Shown here piece after piece: positions 1 to 4,285 of a stretch of DNA of 7,598 bases; the stretch's first letter is position 1; the number at the start of each line of letters is the position of its first letter. Source of the stretch: Bacillota bacterium (GTDB lineage: Bacteria; Bacillota; Bacilli; Lactobacillales; Streptococcaceae); NCBI GenBank assembly GCA_021781855.1, contig JAJXWC010000104.1, forward strand, positions 1 to 7,598. Direction: 5' to 3'. The notes under the pieces are model-generated. The model saw nothing but the letters and a program-made list of their open reading frames with translations. It did no database searches and was not told where the DNA came from. Made by a program: the position numbers and the translations under genes.

Positions 1-126
1 CGATCTTGAGCCAATGATGATAAATGGAATTGGATAAATCATACCATTCTTGATTGCCGTAACGGCACGAGTGTTCAAGAATTTCATCATCGGAGGCATG
101 ATTTTGTTTTGAATAAAGTTATTCAT
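1..126 (-). CDS. ptcC: PTS lactose/cellobiose-family IIC permease, N-terminal part only
   Basis: Only the first 42 codons are present; the gene runs off the left edge. The peptide begins MNNFIQNKIMPPMMKFLNTR and continues into a hydrophobic stretch (MIYPIPFIIIG, about residues 29-39). This is the usual amino end of membrane permeases (EIIC) of the lactose/cellobiose PTS family, which import a beta-glucoside while phosphorylating it with their IIB partner. The start was chosen because an AGGAG ribosome site (137-141) lies 10 bases upstream. The frame stays open further upstream, with an in-frame ATG near 205-207, but that codon lacks a good ribosome site. The gene order ptcB, ptcA, regulator, ptcC matches the L. 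lactis ptc locus as I recall it, which is the basis for the symbol. The last two residues (R, S) look out of place in a membrane segment and fall in the possibly artefactual first six bases. Confidence 0.8.
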   Translation of the reverse strand, partial: MNNFIQNKIMPPMMKFLNTRAVTAIKNGMIYPIPFIIIGSRS

Positions 127-210
127 TTTATGAATGCTCCTATAAAATAATAAATTGTTGTACTTGCAGTTTAACATGATTAACACTTTTATATTTTTCT
201 CATTCATAAC

Positions 211-238
211 TCTCAATGAGAAAAAGGGCGCCCTTTTC
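211..238 (-). other. Palindromic hairpin pair in the ptcC leader, possible attenuator
   Basis: A 16-base perfect palindrome (AAAAGGGC/GCCCTTTT, 222-237) adjoins a second small palindrome (TCTCA-A-TGAGA, 211-221). Read on the minus strand, the GC-rich stem is followed by TTTTTCTC, which resembles a short intrinsic terminator. It would form about 40-60 bases after the predicted ptcC start point, inside the untranslated leader. This could be an attenuator, the end of a short transcript, or chance. The structure is seen; the function is inferred. Confidence 0.4.
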
Positions 239-284
239 AAAAGTGATTTTGTAGCTAAACTACTTTGTACTGCTTACATTTTTA

Positions 285-313
285 ATTTTAGCTCAAATTA
301 TTTTCTTTTGCAA
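285..313 (-). promoter_or_regulatory. Candidate ptcC promoter
   Basis: On the minus strand there is TTGCAA (313-308), a 17-base spacer, then TAAAAT (290-285). Transcription would start near 278, giving a leader of about 150 bases before the ptcC start. Spacing is ideal, and each box has one or two departures from consensus. The position downstream of a cre-like site and the GGTAC palindromes supports it. Confidence 0.5.
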
Positions 314-329
314 ATGTTTTCATGCAAAA

Positions 330-343
330 TGAAAGCATTTCCA
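330..343. promoter_or_regulatory. Near-consensus cre (CcpA) site upstream of ptcC
   Basis: TGAAAGCATTTCCA matches the cre pattern TGNNANCGNTNNCA except for the G of the central CG. It is centred about 58 bases upstream of the predicted ptcC start point, outside the -35 box. CcpA is the carbon catabolite regulator of Firmicutes and PTS genes are typical targets. Because the core is imperfect, this is weaker than the site at ptcB. Confidence 0.4.
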
Positions 344-349
344 ACACTT

Positions 350-383
350 TGGTACTGTACCATCAGTGGTACGGTATGTACCG
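350..383. promoter_or_regulatory. Two GGTAC palindromes, candidate operator for ptcC
   Basis: The first palindrome is TGGTAC-T-GTACCA (350-362). The second is GGTAC-N5-GTACC (368-382), which also contains CGGTA-TG-TACCG (372-383). Their centres lie 19-21 bases apart, about two helical turns, as expected for cooperating regulator dimers on one DNA face. They sit upstream of the ptcC -35 and cre-like site. I do not recognise the motif as the operator of a known regulator; the RpiR protein encoded next door is an obvious candidate. Confidence 0.45.
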
Positions 384-553
384 AATTTTTTCACTTTTTA
401 ACTAGTAAGTCCTTACTGTCTAGGCAAGCGTGCTACAAAAGACAAGAGCTTTGCTCTCTCTATCCGCAAACTCAACTGTTGAGCCGTTGATGCTCGCTAC
501 GGAATAAGCAGCAGTAAGCTTCAGTTTAATCTCTGTTTCATCGGCGATTTCTC

Positions 554-589
554 AAAAAAAAAGATTTGACCACTTTGTCAAATCTTTTT
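554..589 (-). terminator. Intrinsic terminator after the RpiR regulator gene
   Basis: A perfect stem AAGATTTGAC/GTCAAATCTT (561-570 and 577-586) with a six-base loop extends through flanking A:T pairs. On the minus strand it is followed by a run of T (complement of the A run at 554-560). It begins about 10 bases after the regulator stop codon and separates that gene from ptcC. It may also work on the plus strand, which has a shorter T run. Confidence 0.85.
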
Positions 590-598
590 CTCTTATTT

Positions 599-1327
599 TC
601 ATTGTGAACGCTGATAAACGACTTCCGATAGTGCCTCTATCAAAAAAACTGCTGGAAGCTGGCTGGACAAATCATAATGAATATTAATTCGCCTTTCTTC
701 TACTCGATAAGGCAGCACGATATCACAGAGTTGAGCAATCGTTGAGTTCGGATTTGGTGTAATTGCCGCAATCGTGATGTCTTTATTAGTCCGCAAACTA
801 GTTAGAACTTCAATAATTTCATTGGTTTCACCCGAAATGGAAAGTGCAATAACCAAATTATAGGCTGTATTCCGCAGTTTTGACGCAATCGGATAAGTCA
901 CATCACTAAATGAAAAACTATTGATTCCCATTCCAGCAAACCGCCGCGAACCATAGTCACAGATGACACCACTCGCACCAACTCCTGTAAAAATCAGATT
1001 ATCCGAATTAAGAATTTTATCAGCAAGCTGTCCCAGAATCTCTTGGAGGTTTTCAGGATAATCCTCAGGCGAAAAAGGTTGAGAAATATTTTCTTGAATT
1101 GCATCTGCTTGTTTTTGCTTTTTGATATAAGTTTTAAAATCTGTATATGAATTAAAACCCATTTTATGAATCAAGCGCATCACACTCGAACTCCCCGCAT
1201 GAGCTTCTGTTGCAATATCTCGAACGTGCAAATAAGGGATTTTATCCACATTATAGCGCAAGTAATTATAAATAACCTGTTCAGTATAGGTCAGCTTTTG
1301 AAAATCAATATTACCAAAGAAACTCAT
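599..1327 (-). CDS. RpiR-family sugar-phosphate-sensing transcriptional regulator
   Basis: The 242-residue protein has the RpiR layout: an N-terminal helix-turn-helix domain (about 1-75, recognition region near 36-65 with SSSVMRLIHKMGF), a linker, and a C-terminal SIS sugar-phosphate-binding domain (about 100-230). SIS hallmarks are GVGASG (115-120) and LSISGETNE (162-170). Such proteins bind operators and respond to a phosphorylated sugar. The gene lies 96 bases after ptcA and upstream of ptcC, with no clear promoter in that gap, so it probably shares the ptcA transcript; a terminator follows it. The start is supported by an AAGGA-type ribosome site (1338-1342). Position suggests it controls the ptc genes, corresponding to yecA in the L. 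lactis locus. That it is an activator or repressor cannot be read from the sequence. Confidence 0.88.
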   Translation of the reverse strand: MSFFGNIDFQKLTYTEQVIYNYLRYNVDKIPYLHVRDIATEAHAGSSSVMRLIHKMGFNSYTDFKTYIKKQKQADAIQENISQPFSPEDYPENLQEILGQLADKILNSDNLIFTGVGASGVICDYGSRRFAGMGINSFSFSDVTYPIASKLRNTAYNLVIALSISGETNEIIEVLTSLRTNKDITIAAITPNPNSTIAQLCDIVLPYRVEERRINIHYDLSSQLPAVFLIEALSEVVYQRSQ

Positions 1328-1423
1328 GAAATTTTCTTCCTTTCGGGCAATTTCTTTTTAAGCCGGATTTCTTACTTTACCATAAAAGATGAGAGCTACT
1401 TTTGCGCAACTCCCATTTTTATC

Positions 1424-1774
1424 CTATTTCGCTTCCAATGCCTGAATACGTTTTTCTTGTCCAACGACTTCAACAGCAAGGTCTTTAAATGTGATTGCGT
1501 TCATAAGGTGGTCCTGGGCATGAACCATGTAAAGATTCCAGCCAATTTTTTCACCTTGTGCAAGGCGAGTCAACAGGTCTGTTTGCACATCATGAGCTTC
1601 TCGAAGCTGTTCACTAGCTTCTTTCAAAGAAGCATCAGCAGCGTCAAATTCACCAGACTTTGCTTGTTGAATAGCTTGAAAGGCCAAACCTTTTGCATTA
1701 CCACCTGCCATGATGATTCCCATGACAACTTCCATATACTCATCGCTTGTTGGATTTTCGTACTTATCGCTCAT
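1424..1774 (-). CDS. ptcA: PTS lactose/cellobiose-family phosphocarrier enzyme IIA
   Basis: This 116-residue protein is a full-length, all-helical cytoplasmic EIIA of the lactose/cellobiose family. It takes phosphate from HPr and passes it to EIIB. The family signature is clear: LYMVHAQDHLMNA (81-93), in which His85 is the expected phosphorylated residue and Asp88 the expected metal ligand at the trimer axis. The C-terminus is a charged helix typical of the family. The start is supported by AAAGGAG (1781-1787) seven bases upstream. The sequence closely resembles L. lactis PtcA as I remember it. ptcB is the partner, 346 bases upstream, so the two may be transcribed together or ptcA may use its own promoter near 2014-2022. 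In L. lactis PtcBA serve several IIC permeases and contribute to glucose, cellobiose and lactose uptake. Confidence 0.93.
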   Translation of the reverse strand: MSDKYENPTSDEYMEVVMGIIMAGGNAKGLAFQAIQQAKSGEFDAADASLKEASEQLREAHDVQTDLLTRLAQGEKIGWNLYMVHAQDHLMNAITFKDLAVEVVGQEKRIQALEAK

Positions 1775-1899
1775 TTTTTTCTCCTTTAAGATGTGAACCC
1801 GACTGCTTTAAAGCGGTGAAAATAGCGAATTTTAAGTTTCTACGCTTGAAGCATAGCTTCAGGTTAGAGATAAAGTTTGCAGAGCAAACACCAATCTCA

Positions 1900-1910
1900 C
1901 GCAGGTTCCA
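1900..1910. repeat. Short dispersed repeat CGCAGGTTCCA, copy 1
   Basis: The 11 bases CGCAGGTTCCA recur exactly at 5730-5740. In both places an AT-rich tract containing TCATCTTTT or TTATCTTTT follows, and short hairpins lie nearby. Both copies are intergenic and upstream of minus-strand genes (ptcA and the helicase). It may be a remnant of a small intergenic repeat family. Confidence 0.4.
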
Positions 1911-2013
1911 AAATTCATCTTTTTTCACTCACTTCAAGGAGGGGAACTCGATTAATTGATAGCACATACTGGCACATCTTGTTCCAATATGTGAAATATG
2001 TTTTTTATTTTAG

Positions 2014-2022
2014 AGTATAACA
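2014..2022 (-). promoter_or_regulatory. Possible extended -10 promoter for ptcA
   Basis: On the minus strand TGT-TATACT gives an extended -10 element (TG one base before the hexamer) at 2022-2014. No convincing -35 lies 16-18 bases upstream; that position is occupied by the hairpin at 2025-2039. If used, it would give a ptcA leader of about 230 bases. Support is modest. Confidence 0.3.
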
Positions 2023-2047
2023 AAGGAGCTTTACGCTCCACTGTTAT
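2017..2047 (-). other. Two-part stem-loop between ptcB and ptcA
   Basis: The inner stem GGAGC/GCTCC (2025-2029 and 2035-2039, five-base loop) is capped outside by ATAACA/TGTTAT (2017-2022 and 2042-2047) across a 2x2 internal loop. On the minus strand it is followed by ACTCTAAAATAAAAAAC, not a T run, so it is not a standard terminator. It might be an mRNA-stabilising or processing structure downstream of ptcB. Confidence 0.45.
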
Positions 2048-2120
2048 TGTTTATAAACAAAATTTTTAACCTAGCAAGTGTTTGCTTTGGTTGTGCTCCA
2101 TCTTACTGATGGGCAATACT

Positions 2121-2450
2121 TTAAATATTCATCAATGTTTCTGCTGCTGCGAGTACTTTATCGCCGCGCATCATTCCGTAATCTTGCATTTTGATAACGT
2201 CCATAGGAACGCCAGCTTTTTCAGCTTTCTTAGCAACTTCGCCTTTCATAAATGCAACTTGTGGTCCTAAGAGTAATACGTCTGGTTTAGGAGAACCTGA
2301 ACCTGCAAGCATATTGTCGATATCAGCAGTAGATTTTGCGAAGATTTCGTAATCTTTTCCTTTATCGGCAGCAGCTTTCTGCATTTTAGAAACCAAAAGT
2401 GATGTTGACATACCAGCAGCGCACGCAAGTGCAATAACTTTATCAGCCAT
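2121..2450 (-). CDS. ptcB: PTS lactose/cellobiose-family enzyme IIB
   Basis: The 109-residue protein is a complete cytoplasmic EIIB. It begins MADKVIALACAAGMSTSLLV: after the first beta strand comes the phosphate-binding loop CAAGMSTS (10-17), where Cys10 is the residue phosphorylated by EIIA before transfer to the sugar bound by EIIC. Further family features are PDVLLLGPQV near the middle and a C-terminal helix ending AAAETLMNI. The start has an AGAGG ribosome site seven bases upstream. It is the first gene of the ptc cluster, with a good promoter (2508-2536) overlapped by a cre site, so glucose repression through CcpA is expected. The sequence closely resembles L. lactis PtcB as I recall it. 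Confidence 0.94.
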   Translation of the reverse strand: MADKVIALACAAGMSTSLLVSKMQKAAADKGKDYEIFAKSTADIDNMLAGSGSPKPDVLLLGPQVAFMKGEVAKKAEKAGVPMDVIKMQDYGMMRGDKVLAAAETLMNI

Positions 2451-2507
2451 TTGAAAACCTCTTTCATTTATTTAGTTAATCTTAGCATTAACATTTTGTA
2501 TGGTTTA

Positions 2508-2536
2508 ATTATATCGCTTTCATTTTTTAAATGCAA
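2508..2536 (-). promoter_or_regulatory. ptcB promoter
   Basis: On the minus strand TTGCAT (2536-2531), a 17-base spacer and a perfect TATAAT (2513-2508) predict a start near 2501 and a leader of about 50 bases. The cre site covers most of the -35 box. Confidence 0.75.
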
Positions 2537-2545
2537 GCGTTGGCA
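2532..2545. promoter_or_regulatory. cre site (CcpA operator) at ptcB
   Basis: TGCAAGCGTTGGCA matches every fixed base of the cre pattern TGNNANCGNTNNCA. It overlaps the -35 of the ptcB promoter and is centred about 37 bases before the predicted start. A CcpA dimer bound here should block RNA polymerase, so repression by preferred sugars is the expected effect. Confidence 0.75.
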
Positions 2546-2564
2546 GTTTTTATTTCCTTTTTCT

Positions 2565-2582
2565 GAAACAGGCCGAAACAGG
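2565..2582. repeat. Tandem GAAACAGG repeat upstream of ptcB
   Basis: GAAACAGG occurs twice (2565-2572 and 2575-2582) with a 10-base period, one DNA turn, about 64-82 bases upstream of the predicted ptcB start. The spacing suits a regulator binding in tandem on one face. The motif CGAAACAGGATA here is also found at 5700-5711 upstream of the helicase. Confidence 0.4.
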
Positions 2583-2733
2583 ATATTATCATTTTTTTCT
2601 CATTATTCATTTTAGCTTAGCAAGTAAAGAATATTTGCCTCATTGACGAGTTAATCAACTTCAATACGTTATTTTATCCATATTTCGTATTATCTGAAAA
2701 TTGAGACAACTTGGGAAAATACCCTTTTTTCAT

Positions 2734-2759
2734 GAAACTTGTTTCTTGCTTTGAAACAA
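2734..2759. promoter_or_regulatory. Overlapping GAAAC/GTTTC inverted repeats, candidate operator
   Basis: GAAAC-TT-GTTTC (2734-2745) overlaps TTGTTTC-N7-GAAACAA (2739-2759), sharing the central GTTTC. Another GAAAC follows at 2771-2775. Several RpiR-type operators are AT-rich palindromes, so one of the two RpiR proteins encoded here could bind, but I cannot assign the site. Confidence 0.35.
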
Positions 2760-2777
2760 AAAATGAAGCAGAAACTT

Positions 2778-2807
2778 ACTTGATGGCAGTTTCGACTCCT
2801 ATCAAGT
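2778..2807. other. Bulged 12-bp stem-loop with TTCG loop
   Basis: ACTTGAT-GG-AGT pairs with ACT-CC-ATCAAGT around a TTCG loop, with one single-base bulge on each side (C at 2787, T at 2800). On the plus strand the loop would be a UUCG tetraloop. On the minus strand the stem is followed, after a few bases, by CTTCATTTTTTG, so it could help end the regulator transcript. Confidence 0.45.
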
Positions 2808-2834
2808 TGAGTTGAGCGAAATTCAAAGTTTAGT

Positions 2835-2881
2835 GCGTGCTGAGATGAACAAATAACGATTATCTGTTCATCTTAGCATGC
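2835..2881 (-). terminator. Long hairpin after the second RpiR gene, possible terminator
   Basis: The arms 2835-2856 and 2860-2881 pair over about 22 positions with one mismatch and two G-T pairs around a three-base loop. It starts three bases after the regulator stop codon. The minus strand downstream reads ACTAAACTTTG rather than a T run, so it is not a textbook intrinsic terminator. It may terminate weakly, protect the mRNA 3' end, or be a small inverted-repeat element. Confidence 0.5.
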
Positions 2882-2883
2882 TA

Positions 2884-3672
2884 CTAATTCAGTTTCTGTG
2901 TTATTTCTTCATCGGATTCACTAAATTTTTCTTTATTAACAAATAGGTCAATCGCCTTGTGGGCAAGAATTTCAAGAATAGCAAGCACTGGGAGCTGCGT
3001 GGTTAAATTGCCGAGCGGATAGAGTTTTGACCATTCATTGACGAGATTGTAAGAAAGCTGCAAATCTGCGAGTTTACCAACCGTGCAGTCTTCCGTATTT
3101 GTAATTGAGATAATTTTTGCCCCGTCCGACTTAAATTCCAGTTCTTTATTAACCACTTGCTGTGTTTCGCCTGAAACTGAAAGAATGACAGCAACAATAT
3201 TACCGATACCCTTAACTTGAACAGCTTGGAAAGGGTCGGAAATAACAAAACTCCGCAAACCTGTATTGACAAAATATTTTGTCGCATAATCACTTAATGA
3301 GCCTGATGTTCCCAGCCCCAGAAAAACTGTATAATCAGCATCTGCAATCATTTTTGCTGCTTGATTCAGCCGATTTTGATAGGCTTCTGTGTTCATTCGG
3401 TGCAAAAACATGTCAAACTCCAGCATATTGTCATAGTGCTGTTCCTCTGGTGTTTTTTCCCGAAACTGACTTTTCAGATAAAATTTCAAATCCGCCCAAC
3501 CTTCGAAACCAAGTTTCGTGCACAATCGCACAATCGTTGATGTCGAAACATGGACTTTACTTGCTAAATCCCGAATAGTCATTTGTTGCACCTGTTCTGG
3601 TGATTTGATGATGAAGTCAAAAACAAGCGCTTCAAGGTCATTTAATCTACTAATTTGTTCAGGTTGAAACAT
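2884..3672 (-). CDS. RpiR-family transcriptional regulator (second copy)
   Basis: The 262-residue protein has an N-terminal RpiR helix-turn-helix domain (about 1-78; MTIRDLASKVHVSTSTIVRL at 31-50) and a C-terminal SIS domain (about 105-215) with FLGLGTSGSLSDYA (117-130) and LSVSGETQQ (164-172). It therefore likely senses a sugar phosphate, though the ligand cannot be told. It differs clearly from the regulator at 599-1327 and is not a recent duplicate. An AAGGGAG ribosome site precedes the start. It follows the DUF218 gene by 22 bases, so it is probably the third gene of the helicase operon, yet it also lies directly upstream of ptcB and could control it. The charged tail after about residue 245 lies outside the core domains. 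Confidence 0.88.
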   Translation of the reverse strand: MFQPEQISRLNDLEALVFDFIIKSPEQVQQMTIRDLASKVHVSTSTIVRLCTKLGFEGWADLKFYLKSQFREKTPEEQHYDNMLEFDMFLHRMNTEAYQNRLNQAAKMIADADYTVFLGLGTSGSLSDYATKYFVNTGLRSFVISDPFQAVQVKGIGNIVAVILSVSGETQQVVNKELEFKSDGAKIISITNTEDCTVGKLADLQLSYNLVNEWSKLYPLGNLTTQLPVLAILEILAHKAIDLFVNKEKFSESDEEITQKLN

Positions 3673-3694
3673 AACTCTCCCTTCTTTTATGCCG

Positions 3695-4285
3695 TTAATA
3701 TCCCAAAATCAAAGCTCGTGCAAGTCCTAGCACTTCGTGGCTATAGTAACCCGTCATTAGAAAAAAACTAGGTGATGTGGTTGGCGCAGCATAACCTGTG
3801 ACTGTCAAATGCTGTGCTTTTGCTAATATCAGACTGCGCTCAAGATGAAAATCACTAGTTACAATAATCGTTTTACCATGAAAATATTTTTGGGAAAATT
3901 CTAGGTTTTCGAAGGTGTTGCGCGCTTTAGGTTCTTTGATAATTCGTTTAGAGGGGATTTTATGTTCTTCCAGATAAGCTGCCATCCCCGCAGCTTCTGT
4001 AACAGGCTCATCAAATCCCTTATAACCGCTAACAATAATTTGAGCTTGCGGATTAGCAGCCGCCAATTTAATCGCAGCATCCAGCCGATTTTTTGTAACT
4101 TCATCTGGAGTTGCCGTGGCTGCATTTTTTCCATCAATTTTACTGCCTAGTACCAAAATCGTATCATAGGCTGTCAAATTTTTCGGACGGTCATTGACTT
4201 TTGACAACACCAAACCCAAGCAAACTCCTAAATAAATAAAAGCTAGAGTGAATAGAAGGCCGCAAATTTTGATAAATTTTTTCAT
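3695..4285 (-). CDS. Membrane-anchored DUF218 (YdcF/SanA-like) protein
   Basis: The 196-residue protein starts with a short positive segment and a single hydrophobic helix (about 6-28), followed by an outward or cytoplasmic DUF218 domain. Conserved family features are visible: ILVLGSK (43-49), the SGYKG strand end (86-90), E97, ARNTFENLEFS (121-131) and IVTSDFHLERS (141-151). DUF218 proteins such as E. coli SanA and YdcF are poorly understood; SanA affects envelope permeability and YdcF binds S-adenosylmethionine. No function is assigned here. The start ATG overlaps the helicase stop codon (TAATG), so translation is probably coupled and no strong ribosome site is seen. The length is normal for the single-helix members. 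Confidence 0.85.
   Translation of the reverse strand: MKKFIKICGLLFTLAFIYLGVCLGLVLSKVNDRPKNLTAYDTILVLGSKIDGKNAATATPDEVTKNRLDAAIKLAAANPQAQIIVSGYKGFDEPVTEAAGMAAYLEEHKIPSKRIIKEPKARNTFENLEFSQKYFHGKTIIVTSDFHLERSLILAKAQHLTVTGYAAPTTSPSFFLMTGYYSHEVLGLARALILGY

Larger units (their letters stand above)
127..598. other. 472-base non-coding region: ptcC promoter and leader plus regulator terminator
   Basis: I see no credible gene here on either strand. The 111-codon open frame on the plus strand (155-490) has no ribosome site and no recognisable protein character. The region holds, from the ptcC side outward, a palindromic leader hairpin (211-238), a candidate promoter (285-313), a near-consensus cre (330-343), two GGTAC palindromes (350-383), small inverted repeats at 445-457 (AGAGC, TTT loop) and 471-483 (CTCAAC/GTTGAG), and the terminator of the upstream regulator gene (554-589). 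The layout makes ptcC a separate transcription unit. Confidence 0.7.
1775..2120. other. 346-base ptcB-ptcA spacer rich in small hairpins
   Basis: No credible gene is present. The spacer holds a row of short inverted repeats: GCTTTAAAGC (1805-1814), TGAAGC-ATA-GCTTCA (1847-1861), GTTTGC-AGA-GCAAAC (1875-1889), a two-part hairpin at 2017-2047, the 14-base palindrome at 2047-2060 (TTGTTT/AAACAA around TA), AGCAA/TTGCT (about 2073-2086) and CCATC-TTACT-GATGG (2098-2112). None is followed on the minus strand by a clear T run, so none is a typical terminator. A 19-codon frame (1918-1859, minus) has no good ribosome site. The spacer may set the relative level or stability of ptcB and ptcA mRNA. Confidence 0.6.
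2451..2883. other. 433-base regulatory region between rpiR-like gene and ptcB
   Basis: No credible gene is present. From the ptcB side it holds the ptcB promoter (2508-2536), a full-consensus cre (2532-2545), a tandem GAAACAGG repeat (2565-2582), an AT-rich stretch with no clear feature (about 2583-2730), overlapping GAAAC/GTTTC inverted repeats (2734-2759), a bulged stem-loop (2778-2807) and a long hairpin (2835-2881) just after the upstream regulator gene. The density of symmetric motifs suggests more control of ptcB than CcpA alone. Confidence 0.7.

Noticed and set aside
127..207. Longer ptcC start at the in-frame ATG near 205-207
   Set aside because: The extension encodes non-conserved sequence, has no ribosome site, and would bury the well-placed AGGAG inside the gene.
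351..382. CRISPR-like or mobile-element repeat from the GGTAC motifs
   Set aside because: There are only two short imperfect copies, no regular spacer series, and no transposase or target duplication nearby.
155..490. 111-codon plus-strand open frame
   Set aside because: It lies over the ptcC promoter and leader, lacks a ribosome site, and its protein has a biased, unrecognisable composition.
1166..1789. 207-codon plus-strand open frame
   Set aside because: It is antisense to the clear RpiR and ptcA genes and reads as a Phe/Cys/His-rich shadow product.
1859..1918. 19-codon minus-strand frame in the ptcB-ptcA spacer
   Set aside because: There is no good ribosome site, and the start coincides with the CGCAGGTTCCA repeat, so the frame probably reflects repeat sequence.
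2451..2883. Riboswitch or T-box upstream of ptcB
   Set aside because: The hairpins do not carry T-box or known riboswitch motifs, and most lie upstream of the predicted ptcB transcription start.
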